The translations under genes and the position numbers were made by a program. This document shows, in pieces, positions 1-6,470 of a stretch of 26,119 nt of DNA. The stretch is from positions 1 through 26,119 of IMG/VR virus record IMGVR_UViG_3300028829_004128; one strand, written 5' to 3'. Each line of letters opens with the position of its first letter. The stretch's first letter is position 1. The notes beneath the pieces were generated by a model. That model had not been told where the DNA came from. It saw nothing but the letters and a program-made list of their open reading frames with translations, and did no database searches. The stretch is from a virus.

Positions 1-103
1 CTCATGTGAGTTCATTACTGATTGGGCTAAGGAAATGAAGGAAGGACGATGGGAAACCGCAATCAACCATCTTCACTTATTAAAAAAAATAAAGGACGTA
101 TGA
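1..103 (+). CDS. 3' end of a hypothetical gene (partial)
   Basis: An open frame enters from the left edge (first full codon at base 2) and runs 33 codons to a TGA at 101-103. The peptide contains ITDWAKEMKEGRWETAINH and ends LHLLKKIKDV, a composition typical of a real charged, helical C-terminus. Its stop overlaps the next start in an ATGA junction, as at many other junctions here. The N-terminal part lies outside the window, so no function can be given. The alternative, that the next gene starts further upstream at 49, would make this frame spurious. Confidence 0.5.
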   Translation, partial: SCEFITDWAKEMKEGRWETAINHLHLLKKIKDV

Positions 104-354
104 GACTAAATTTTGTTAATACACCACATCAAGGTCCAGAAACATTAAACCCACAAGTAATTGATGGTGAGATAAAACATTGGACTGTTAGAAGTGAGAT
201 GTTATATAAAGGTGAGAATCTTCAAGGGTTTTTAACTAGGAAAAAAAGATATTGGGACTCTAAGGGGGTTGTCGCATTTCATTTTTATGATGCCCAACCA
301 GTTGATGGTGTCGAAAGTATTATTATTAGATATTATTTAGAAACAGAAAATTAA
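100..354 (+). CDS. hypothetical phage protein, 84 aa
   Basis: I place the start at ATG 100 rather than the in-frame ATG at 49. The 100 start overlaps the preceding stop as ATGA and is preceded by TAAAGGACGT, nearly the same leader that precedes the next two genes (361 and 630). The peptide contains QGFLTRKKRYWDSKG and ends with a beta-rich segment (SIIIRYYLETEN). The QGFLT string also occurs in the protein at 24146-24517, but the two cannot be aligned beyond it. I do not recognise a family. Cytoplasmic, no membrane segment. Confidence 0.65.
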   Translation: MRLNFVNTPHQGPETLNPQVIDGEIKHWTVRSEMLYKGENLQGFLTRKKRYWDSKGVVAFHFYDAQPVDGVESIIIRYYLETEN

Positions 355-360
355 AGACGT

Positions 361-603
361 ATGAGTAGAGAAAGGAAATTTAACGAAGGTGATAGAGTGA
401 GGTGTATCAATGAAAATGAAACTTGTGTTTCTGGTATTCATGGACATAATTTTGACACTAGTAAATCTTACATTGTTAAAGAATTTGGAATGTATACCGA
501 TGGGTTACACGTTTTAGTGGAAGGTAGCACTCAATTCGTTCACCAAAGTAAATTTAAACTTGAGACTAATAGTATTATGAGAAAATATTTATTAATTAAG
601 TAA
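361..603 (+). CDS. hypothetical protein with SH3-like beta-barrel look, 80 aa
   Basis: ATG at 361 is preceded by ATTAAAGACGT, shared with the gene at 630. The first 65 residues (KFNEGDRVRCINEN... SYIVKEFG... HVLVEG... FVHQSKFKLE) have the alternating pattern of small phage SH3-like barrels that begin 'GDrVrc'. The start of the protein at 25425-26027 (GQKVIVTKR... GKIYTVEKTE) has a similar layout. No catalytic residues are apparent. The last 12 residues are a basic tail. Function unknown. Confidence 0.7.
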   Translation: MSRERKFNEGDRVRCINENETCVSGIHGHNFDTSKSYIVKEFGMYTDGLHVLVEGSTQFVHQSKFKLETNSIMRKYLLIK

Positions 604-629
604 TATGAACAACAGAACATTAAAGACGT

Positions 630-836
630 ATGAAAGATAAGAAATTATATTTAGTTGTTAGGAATGAATTAAAGGGTACACCCCTACCAGTTTATTACTA
701 TACCTTTGCGGAAAGTGAAGAAGATGCAATAAGGAAGGTTAGATTAAAGTGGGGTGAAATATTACCCAAAACTTTTGCTAGGGAAATAAAAGAAAAAGAG
801 TTAGATAGTTTAATTATTGCAACAAATCGCTATTGA
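630..836 (+). CDS. hypothetical protein, 68 aa
   Basis: ATG at 630 follows the same ATTAAAGACGT leader as the gene before. The protein (YLVVRNELKGTPLPVYYYTF, AESEEDAIRKVRLKWGE) has a beta-strand followed by a helix with the EEDAIRKV pattern, common in small phage proteins that sense or bind through a ferredoxin-like beta-alpha fold. I cannot assign a family or function. The stop TGA at 834-836 is 2 bp before the next ATG. Confidence 0.65.
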   Translation: MKDKKLYLVVRNELKGTPLPVYYYTFAESEEDAIRKVRLKWGEILPKTFAREIKEKELDSLIIATNRY

Positions 837-838
837 TA

Positions 839-1300
839 ATGAAAAATAGAACATATACAGGACTTATAACAAGTCTATTAGAAAATGAAGTATTTGTCTT
901 CGGGTCAAACCCAGAGGGAATACACGGTGCTGGTGCCGCTAAGGTAGCCGCAACTAAGTATTATGCCATTATGGGTACTGGTAGAGGACACATGGGACAA
1001 TCCTACGGACTTGTAACAAAGAACCTATCACCCAATTACTATGAAAAAGAATCTGGTATCACATATCAAATGGCTGGTGTTAGGAGTGTGTCAAAAACTC
1101 AAATAATGGTTAACATAATTGAGTTGTATTTATATGCTGTAAAGCATCCAGAATTAGACTTTTTGATTGCATATACACTTGCACCTAACCTTAACGGTTA
1201 TACAAGTGAGGAAATGGCTGAAATGTTTAGCATACTACCAATTCCAGATAACATTATATTTAACGATGAATTTAGTAAATTATTAAAATATGGACATTAA
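839..1300 (+). CDS. FVFGSN/HGAGAA phage protein, macro-domain-like, 153 aa
   Basis: The start is ATG 839; a TTG at 833 is in frame but overlaps the previous stop. Residues 18-34 read VFVFGSNPEGIHGAGAA, followed by GTGRGHMGQSYGLVTKN (46-62). This glycine-rich loop after a beta-strand is shared by a widespread set of phage proteins and resembles the nucleotide/ADP-ribose loop of macro-domain or other Rossmann-like folds. The C-terminal half is helical with YTLAPNLNGYTSEEMAEMF. If it binds ADP-ribose it would fit the NAD+ genes further downstream, but that is inference. Ends 11 bp into the next gene. Confidence 0.75.
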   Translation: MKNRTYTGLITSLLENEVFVFGSNPEGIHGAGAAKVAATKYYAIMGTGRGHMGQSYGLVTKNLSPNYYEKESGITYQMAGVRSVSKTQIMVNIIELYLYAVKHPELDFLIAYTLAPNLNGYTSEEMAEMFSILPIPDNIIFNDEFSKLLKYGH

Positions 1301-1856
1301 AAAAGAACTCAGAAAAGGATTACTAGCAGAAGGTGATGGTGGACATAGCTACGGTTGTGTTATGTTATTCATACCAATCAAAAAGACTTGGTGGGATAAA
1401 CAAACCAAAGAAATTGATAAGGACGATGTATACAATCCAGAGGGTGAACGTGATTATGGTATTCAAGACCATACGTCCGCTCACGTAACAGTTCTTTATG
1501 GTATTCATAAGGATGTTCCAGATGAGGATGTTGAAGCTCTTATAGAGAAGATGACAGCCCCAGAAGTGACACTTAAGAAAATTGGAATGTTCGACAATGC
1601 CGATAAGGGATTTGATGTTATTAAGTTTGATGTAACAGGTAAGGAATTACACGATATGAACAAGATGTTTACAGACCTTCCACATACCAATGATTATCCA
1701 GATTATCACCCACACGCAACACTTGCATATGTTAATGCTGGAACTGGCGATAAGTATACAAGGTCATTATCCGATGATGAAGCACTTATTGTAAAGCCGA
1801 ATAAAATTGTTTATAGCAAAGCTAACGGAACAAAGAAGGAATATACAATTAAATGA
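1290..1856 (+). CDS. 2H phosphoesterase (LigT/CPDase-like), 188 aa
   Basis: Two HxT motifs define the 2H superfamily: H65-V-T67 in SAHVTVLYG and H142-A-T144 in YHPHATLAYV, spaced as expected for the two-lobed fold. Members cleave or join 2',5'- or cyclic phosphodiesters: tRNA-splicing 2',3'-cyclic phosphate ends, 2'-5' oligonucleotides, or cyclic nucleotides (the phage anti-CBASS protein Acb1 is in this superfamily). Substrate cannot be told from sequence. The N-terminus MDIKKELRKGLL resembles that of the HAD protein at 23576. The start overlaps the previous gene by 11 bp and the stop overlaps the next as ATGA. Confidence 0.85.
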   Translation: MDIKKELRKGLLAEGDGGHSYGCVMLFIPIKKTWWDKQTKEIDKDDVYNPEGERDYGIQDHTSAHVTVLYGIHKDVPDEDVEALIEKMTAPEVTLKKIGMFDNADKGFDVIKFDVTGKELHDMNKMFTDLPHTNDYPDYHPHATLAYVNAGTGDKYTRSLSDDEALIVKPNKIVYSKANGTKKEYTIK

Positions 1857-2329
1857 TTGAATTCGATATAACAGATGAGCAAAGAAAGAGAGCTAATGAA
1901 CTATACGAGTTCAATGTACTAAATGGTTCAGTAACAAGAGGTGAGGGTAATGAGGTTGGTGCTTTAGGTGAGATTCTTGTCTTAGACAAATACAAAGATA
2001 AGGCTGAGTATGTTGGTGACTATAATTACGACTTGATTATCAAAGATAAGAAGGTCGATGTCAAGACAAAGAAACAGAATGTACCACCAGCTAATCATCA
2101 TACCTATAATATCTTTGCATTCAACACAACACAGAAATGTGATTACTATTGTTTCGTTGTCATACATAAAGACTTAACTAAGGGATGGATTGTTGGATGG
2201 AAACAAAAGGATGAATTCTTTAAGACAGCTAAGTTTAGAAAAAAAGGTGAGGTTGATGATTCAATACCTAATTGTACTTGGACATTTAAGGGTGATTGCT
2301 ATTGTTTAAAGATTACTGAATTAGATTAA
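1853..2329 (+). CDS. PD-(D/E)XK nuclease-like protein, 158 aa
   Basis: The N-terminal half carries the pattern of the restriction-endonuclease fold: a helix with GALGE (E40), strand YDLII (D60), then VDVKTK giving D69-x-K71. D60, D69 and K71 with E40 are the expected metal-binding and catalytic set. The C-terminal half has several aromatic strands and cysteines (CDYYCFVVIH, CTWTF, CYCLKI) without a clear zinc motif. Phage proteins of this kind cut host or own DNA or act in recombination; the target is unknown. ATGA overlap with the 2H gene suggests co-translation. Confidence 0.75.
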   Translation: MIEFDITDEQRKRANELYEFNVLNGSVTRGEGNEVGALGEILVLDKYKDKAEYVGDYNYDLIIKDKKVDVKTKKQNVPPANHHTYNIFAFNTTQKCDYYCFVVIHKDLTKGWIVGWKQKDEFFKTAKFRKKGEVDDSIPNCTWTFKGDCYCLKITELD

Positions 2330-2356
2330 TGGTTTGTATGGTCATATTTATATAAT

Positions 2357-3148
2357 ATGATTACAGCTATTGGAATAATATTCTTCTCATTACTACCAGC
2401 CATACTATATGGGCTTGTGATGTATTATACCGTATCATATAATGCTGTAAGTCTTAAGAAAATCTTTCAATATTTAGCGGTTGGTTTCTTATCCGTTGGA
2501 TTGTTGAAGTACATATGGTACTTTTACCCAGAATGGCATAATATAAGTAAAACCCTAGGTGGTAACCCACTTGTAGACCCTTTCAAATATTATCATATAC
2601 TTTATTTTGTGCAAGTAGCCTTTATAGAAGAGATATCTAAGTTAGGGGTATTCTTATTATATGAAAGTTATAGAAGACGAAAGAAAACAATCATAGACCA
2701 TCCAGTGGCGACTATGATATACATGGGTATGATATCATTAGGGTTCTCAGTAATTGAAAATATTATGTATGGTGCATCCTCAGATACTCCAATGACAGTT
2801 CTTTGGTGGAGAGGGATAACATCTGTTGTTGCACACATGATATTTGGTCTATTCATGGGATATTGGATTTCATTAGGTAGGATGAAAGCAAGAGAGGATG
2901 ACCCAACAACATTAGATGTTTCATTGAGTGGTAGCACTATTGGTAGGAATATAGTATTTACTATAATTGGTTTCTTCTCAGCTACAATACTTCATGGTAT
3001 CTATGACCTACACTTAGAAATGAATGGTCCAAGTGGGATAACTGGTGTGTATGTACTTCTATTGATGTCATTATTAGGGGTTTACTGGTGTTTTAGAAAT
3101 TTAACAAAACTTCACAACAAAAATAAAACAAATAAAATCGAGGATTAA
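2357..3148 (+). CDS. PrsW-family intramembrane metalloprotease, 263 aa
   Basis: About seven to eight hydrophobic segments surround the motifs of the PrsW (RsiW-degrading) family: E91-E92-x-x-K95 in FIEEISKLGVF, GFSVIEN (E134 N135), R152...H160 in WWRGITSVVAHMIFG, and H213...D217 in ILHGIYD. Glu and His residues in these positions are the proposed metal/catalytic set, so the protein looks active. In Bacillus PrsW makes the first cut in an anti-sigma factor and frees an ECF sigma factor. Two ECF-like sigma factors are encoded at 15620 and 16203. No strict promoter match sits in the 27-bp gap upstream, so it is probably read through from the genes before. Confidence 0.85.
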   Translation: MITAIGIIFFSLLPAILYGLVMYYTVSYNAVSLKKIFQYLAVGFLSVGLLKYIWYFYPEWHNISKTLGGNPLVDPFKYYHILYFVQVAFIEEISKLGVFLLYESYRRRKKTIIDHPVATMIYMGMISLGFSVIENIMYGASSDTPMTVLWWRGITSVVAHMIFGLFMGYWISLGRMKAREDDPTTLDVSLSGSTIGRNIVFTIIGFFSATILHGIYDLHLEMNGPSGITGVYVLLLMSLLGVYWCFRNLTKLHNKNKTNKIED

Positions 3149-3150
3149 GC

Positions 3151-3181
3151 TTGCATTATAGGCTTTAGTTTCGTATCTTTG
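3151..3181 (+). promoter_or_regulatory. Bacteroidetes-type promoter (P3151)
   Basis: TTG at 3151-3153, 20-nt spacer, TATCTTTG at 3174-3181 preceded by TTTCG. It lies just past the PrsW stop and 24 nt upstream of the ATG at 3206. It matches the established Bacteroidetes housekeeping consensus (TTTG / TAnnTTTG). Confidence 0.85.
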
Positions 3182-3205
3182 TGGTAACTAATTAAAGAAA
3201 TTATT

Positions 3206-3664
3206 ATGAATGCATCTCATCTATTATGTACGGACTTGCTCCCAACATATACTGAATTCAAATCATATAGTGGTAAAGAATTTACTGGATATAAACTAGC
3301 TGTAAGGAAAGGAGGTCCAAATTACTATTCAATAGTTACTGGGTTATTTAGATATAAAGCGAGTGTAATTGGACCCAAGTCATATAGTAACCTTTACAAA
3401 CAAGAAAAAAAGCATTATAATGAACATCTAAGTGATAGAGTTTCAGTATTCACCACCAAGGAAGATGCTAAGAATGCGTTATTTGCGTATAAAGATATTG
3501 ATACGCACAATGGTACGTTGGTGTTGATACAGATGACTTTAAGTATGGGATTAGAGAAAGCTAAGTATACCAATAAGAATGTCACAGAACTAGATGTGGT
3601 TGTTGGGAAGAGAATGGAAGATATTATAGAACTTGAAGTTTTATATGATAAAGATAAAAAATAA
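3206..3664 (+). CDS. hypothetical protein, 152 aa
   Basis: First gene after promoter P3151. No family recognised. The N-terminal half is rich in Tyr and Ser (YTEFKSYSGKEFTGYKL, GPNYYSIVTGLFRYKA), the middle has FTTKEDAKNALFAY and the C-terminus a beta-rich VVVGKRMEDIIELEVLYD. No membrane segment or signal peptide. A strong promoter of its own suggests it is made in quantity or early. Function unknown. Confidence 0.75.
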   Translation: MNASHLLCTDLLPTYTEFKSYSGKEFTGYKLAVRKGGPNYYSIVTGLFRYKASVIGPKSYSNLYKQEKKHYNEHLSDRVSVFTTKEDAKNALFAYKDIDTHNGTLVLIQMTLSMGLEKAKYTNKNVTELDVVVGKRMEDIIELEVLYDKDKK

Positions 3665-3669
3665 AAATT

Positions 3670-3858
3670 ATGACAAGAGAAGAAAAAGCATTACTATATG
3701 ATGACCTAGTAAGAGAAGGTGACAAAGTAAACAGAAGAATTTCACAGATTAAATCTGATGTAAACCTTACAGAAGAGGCTCAAACTGAGTTAAATGGGTT
3801 AAATATAAAATTACAAAACTTAGAAGCTAGAGTTGCACAGCTATTTAACGAAGGTTAA
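3670..3858 (+). CDS. small coiled-coil protein, 62 aa
   Basis: Starts at ATG 3670, 5 bp after the previous stop. Residues about 10-58 are a continuous amphipathic helix with heptad-spaced Leu/Ile/Val (LVREGDKVNRRISQIK, LNGLNIKLQNLEARVAQLF), interrupted near NLTEEAQ, which suggests a helical hairpin or dimeric coiled coil. No enzymatic motif. It could be an oligomerising adaptor; role unknown. Confidence 0.7.
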   Translation: MTREEKALLYDDLVREGDKVNRRISQIKSDVNLTEEAQTELNGLNIKLQNLEARVAQLFNEG

Positions 3859-3861
3859 AAG

Positions 3862-3892
3862 TTGCAATTAAGTAAAAAGTTTCGTATCTTTG
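3862..3892 (+). promoter_or_regulatory. Bacteroidetes-type promoter (P3862)
   Basis: TTG at 3862-3864, 20-nt spacer, TATCTTTG at 3885-3892 preceded by TTTCG, 36 nt upstream of the ATG at 3929. The 13 bases ending in the -7 box (TTTCGTATCTTTG) are identical to those at P3151. Confidence 0.85.
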
Positions 3893-3916
3893 TTTTACTT
3901 TTGGGTTTATAGTTCG

Positions 3917-3924
3917 TATATTTA
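3917..3924 (+). promoter_or_regulatory. possible second -7 box (TATATTTA) directly before the 3929 start
   Basis: TATATTTA preceded by TTCG resembles the local TTTCG-TAnnTTTG element with the last G changed to A. It ends 4 nt before the ATG, the same distance as the two leaderless-type promoters at 10200 and 26054. No TTG lies 20 nt upstream, so it is weak alone and may be a relic or a secondary start site. Confidence 0.3.
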
Positions 3925-3928
3925 AACT

Positions 3929-4366
3929 ATGGCGAAGAGAGTTAAAAAGACTAGTACTGATTCTAAAAAACAGACAGCTGCTGCTAAGAGAACCGTTAAG
4001 AAGGCTACTCCAGTTAAGAAGGCACCAGTCAAGAAATCGGCAACTAAAAAACAAACAAAGACTACTCTTGGGTCAGTAGCTAAGAAAGCTACACCTAAGA
4101 AGACGATTAAGAAGGCACCACCTAAGGCATCAGCAAAGGTAACTAAAAAGACCACACTTGCAAAGGCGACTAAGGCAAAGGTACCAGTAAAGAAGAAAAG
4201 AAAGGTAAAGAACACTCGTGTTCATGTTAGGTTGAGTGAAAACGCAACTAAAGACAAGTTCATGGGGATGTGGGAACGAATCAAGAGCGGTGAGCTTAAG
4301 TGGGATTACTACGCAATAGACGGAAACGTTGGATACCATCATTACTTGGTATTAAAAAAGAAGTAA
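3929..4366 (+). CDS. histone H1-like Lys/Ala-rich DNA-binding protein, 145 aa
   Basis: Residues 1-92 are an extended low-complexity tail of Lys, Ala, Thr and Pro with recurring KKA, KKAP, KKATP and AKKA units, like the C-terminal tails of histone H1 and bacterial H1-like (Hc1/AlgP-type) proteins that coat and condense DNA. Residues from about 95 (RVHVRLSENATKDKFMGM to HHYLVLKKK) form a small non-repetitive domain that I do not recognise. The protein is strongly basic. It sits first behind promoter P3862. A role in compacting phage or host DNA, or shutting off host transcription, is inference from composition. Confidence 0.8.
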   Translation: MAKRVKKTSTDSKKQTAAAKRTVKKATPVKKAPVKKSATKKQTKTTLGSVAKKATPKKTIKKAPPKASAKVTKKTTLAKATKAKVPVKKKRKVKNTRVHVRLSENATKDKFMGMWERIKSGELKWDYYAIDGNVGYHHYLVLKKK

Positions 4367-4391
4367 AGTTTTAAATTATAATATAGTTCGA

Positions 4392-4808
4392 ATGAAATTA
4401 ATTGAACAAATCAGTGCAGACATAATGACTGCATACAAATCAAAAAACAAAGTAGTAAAGGAGTTACTAGGTGTTGTTAAAGGAGCGGCTACCATGGTAA
4501 ACAAGGAACCAGAGGATGACGAAGTTATCGCTAAAATCAAATCAATGATTAAGACTCACAATAAGAGTATGTCTGGGGAAAACCATCCTCCAGTACCAAC
4601 TCTTACTGATGAAGAACTTGAAATCCTTAACAGCTACTTACCAAAGCAATTATCAGAAACTGAGATTCGTGAACGTGTACAACAAGTAATTGTTAATACG
4701 GGTAGTGATAACATGGGATTCATCATGGGAACATTCAATAAGACCTACGGTCAAGAATCTGACTTTGATAATGCTATAGTTAGAGATGTAATTAAAGACG
4801 AACTGTAA
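4392..4808 (+). CDS. GatB/YqeY-domain protein, 138 aa
   Basis: The whole protein follows the YqeY family plan: an N-terminal helix (LIEQISADIMTAYKSKN), a Lys-rich helical region, then LTDEELEILNSYLPKQLSETEI and NMGFIMGTFN matching the family's 'E...iL..YLP.qls..el' and 'dMG.vM' signatures. Length is close to standalone YqeY (about 150 aa). The domain is also the tail of the GatB subunit of tRNA-dependent amidotransferases, where it contacts tRNA. The standalone function is not settled. In a phage it may act on tRNA or translation, alongside Thg1 and the RNA-repair-type genes. Confidence 0.85.
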   Translation: MKLIEQISADIMTAYKSKNKVVKELLGVVKGAATMVNKEPEDDEVIAKIKSMIKTHNKSMSGENHPPVPTLTDEELEILNSYLPKQLSETEIRERVQQVIVNTGSDNMGFIMGTFNKTYGQESDFDNAIVRDVIKDEL

Positions 4809-4817
4809 ATAGAAAAT

Positions 4818-5405
4818 ATGACGAAAGAAGAAATCATAAAAAAAATCGATGCACTATATGAGAACAAGGGTGCTCGTAACTTCTTCAATCACTTAGTAAG
4901 GGCTTATTTCCCAATATCTAAGGTGGAGAAGATAATGAGTAGACCAATCGGACCATTTAAATGTGTCATCACGAATGAGCCTCTAATATCAACCAATGAA
5001 TTACTTCAAGGTATTCGTACGAAGGAGTTCGAAGGTGACTTTCACGAGCACTTGAAATCTATGTTTGATGAGTCGTCAACTGTTGAACATCCAATGACTA
5101 AGTTGATTGGTGACAGAAAGATGGGAGTCTCAACTAGTGACACTACGACCAAGATGGCGTATTCAACTTTCCAAGTATTCTATGAGTGGATTATAACTAA
5201 GATGCTTACTGGTGATAAACACATCAATTGGATATTGAAGAATATCCAACGTAAAGATGTTATGGGTAGAGCGAATAGTATCGATAATCCATTCATCAAG
5301 GACAAGGTTAAGAAGTTCAAGAAAACAGAAGTTAAACAAGCCACTACATCACTAGGTGATTTCGATGCTCTTAAGGCATTGAAGGCAAAGATGGATAGTA
5401 ATTAA
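4818..5405 (+). CDS. hypothetical protein, 195 aa
   Basis: Starts 9 bp after the YqeY-like gene. Soluble, mostly helical, with a central FKCVITNEPLIS segment that looks like a short strand turn, and Lys-rich C-terminus (KDKVKKFKKTEVKQ) ending DFDALKALKAKMDSN. No motif that I can tie to a family. Last gene before promoter P5424, so probably the end of the unit that begins at 3929. Confidence 0.75.
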   Translation: MTKEEIIKKIDALYENKGARNFFNHLVRAYFPISKVEKIMSRPIGPFKCVITNEPLISTNELLQGIRTKEFEGDFHEHLKSMFDESSTVEHPMTKLIGDRKMGVSTSDTTTKMAYSTFQVFYEWIITKMLTGDKHINWILKNIQRKDVMGRANSIDNPFIKDKVKKFKKTEVKQATTSLGDFDALKALKAKMDSN

Positions 5406-5423
5406 AATTTTATTTTAATTTAT

Positions 5424-5454
5424 TTGGAATATTGAAAAATGTTTCGTATATTTG
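5424..5454 (+). promoter_or_regulatory. Bacteroidetes-type promoter for the NadM-NadV unit (P5424)
   Basis: TTG at 5424-5426 (TTTG from 5423), 20-nt spacer, TATATTTG at 5447-5454 preceded by TTTCG. It is 20 nt upstream of the ATG at 5475. The longer reading frame of nadM (ATG 5439) would begin inside this promoter. Confidence 0.85.
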
Positions 5455-5474
5455 TCTTAACTAAATTAAATGAT

Positions 5475-6467
5475 ATGGATTTAAAAGATGAAAGAATTGA
5501 ATTAAATGTACCACCATTGGTACACGTGCATGATTATGAGGTTGGGGTTATTGTTGCACGTATGCAAGTTCCAGAACTCCACCCAGTTCACAAACATTTA
5601 ATTGATACCGTTTGTGAGAACCACAAGAAGGTTATCATCTTCTTAGGTGTACCAGTTGTTGAACAAACACAAAGAAACCCATTAGACTTTGCATCTCGTA
5701 AAGCAATGATTCAACGTGATTATCCAAACATCACAGTCTTGCCAGTCAGAGACCAACGAGACAACAAAGTGTGGTCATATCTTCTTGACCAAAAAATACA
5801 AGAACCATTCGGAAATAGAAAAGCACTACTATACGGTAGTAGAGATTCCTTCATACCATTTTATCATGGTAGAAATCAAACAGTAGAACTTATTGGAAAT
5901 GACACTGACATATCTGGTAGTGATATTAGAAGAGCAGTGGCTAGAGAAGTAGTTGACGATGGTAACTTCCGTAAGGGTGTTGTATATGCCAACTATGGTA
6001 GATACCCAGTTATTATGCCATGTGCTGACATTGTGGTTTGGAATCGAGAAGATAATACAATCCTTTTAGGTCGTAAACCTAACGAGACACAATTCAGATT
6101 TATTGGTGGTCACGTTGAGGTTGGTGATTCTTGCTATGAATCAGCTGCATTGAAGGAGTTATCGGAAGAAGCACCAGGTCTTACAATCAATGAAAATATC
6201 AGTACCCTTAAGTATATCTGTAGTGGTAAGATTTCCGATTGGAGACACTCTAAAGAAACCAGTGAAATTTTCAGCACACTATTTTTAGCTACACGTATGA
6301 GTGGGTCAGCTAAAGCGGCTGACGATATCGAAGAAGTCAAATGGTTCCCAATTGATGAGGTTATGAACCATGAAGAATACTCAAAGATTATCGTTCCAGA
6401 ACATGTAGAGTTCTTCGGTAACCTTATGAATTACTTTTCTAAAGAATTACAAATAGAAAAAATATAG
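5475..6467 (+). CDS. nadM: bifunctional NMN adenylyltransferase / Nudix hydrolase (NadM-Nudix), 330 aa
   Basis: The N-terminal nucleotidyltransferase domain (about 20-160) has GVIVARMQVPELHPVH (24-39), the HxGH-type ATP-binding motif with Val for Gly (H36-P-V-H39), and ISGSDIRR (147-154), the ISxTxxR-type motif. The second domain (about 178-320) has a Nudix box from G211 (GGHVEVGD...KELSEEAPG) in which Lys replaces the usual Arg and one residue is inserted. This pairing is known from bacterial and phage NadM: NMN + ATP gives NAD+, and the Nudix half hydrolyses ADP-ribose-type compounds. I chose ATG 5475 because the upstream ATG (5439) lies within the promoter. NAMPT follows 3 bp downstream, so product and substrate are matched. 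Confidence 0.9.
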   Translation: MDLKDERIELNVPPLVHVHDYEVGVIVARMQVPELHPVHKHLIDTVCENHKKVIIFLGVPVVEQTQRNPLDFASRKAMIQRDYPNITVLPVRDQRDNKVWSYLLDQKIQEPFGNRKALLYGSRDSFIPFYHGRNQTVELIGNDTDISGSDIRRAVAREVVDDGNFRKGVVYANYGRYPVIMPCADIVVWNREDNTILLGRKPNETQFRFIGGHVEVGDSCYESAALKELSEEAPGLTINENISTLKYICSGKISDWRHSKETSEIFSTLFLATRMSGSAKAADDIEEVKWFPIDEVMNHEEYSKIIVPEHVEFFGNLMNYFSKELQIEKI

Positions 6468-6470
6468 ATT

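Noticed and set aside
447-454. TAATTTTG box inside the 361-603 gene with a TTG 21 nt upstream
   Set aside because: Spacer is 21, not 20; the site is in mid-gene with no following start at a suitable distance. Chance match in AT-rich DNA.
2110-2117. Perfect TATCTTTG box inside the PD-(D/E)XK gene
   Set aside because: No TTG at the required 20-nt distance and no gene start shortly after it.
3922-4215. 97-aa minus-strand open frame, hydrophobic and Val/Phe/Ala-rich
   Set aside because: It is the complement of the Lys/Ala repeats of the histone-like gene; the hydrophobic composition follows from AAG/GCT codons read backwards. No promoter or start context on that strand.
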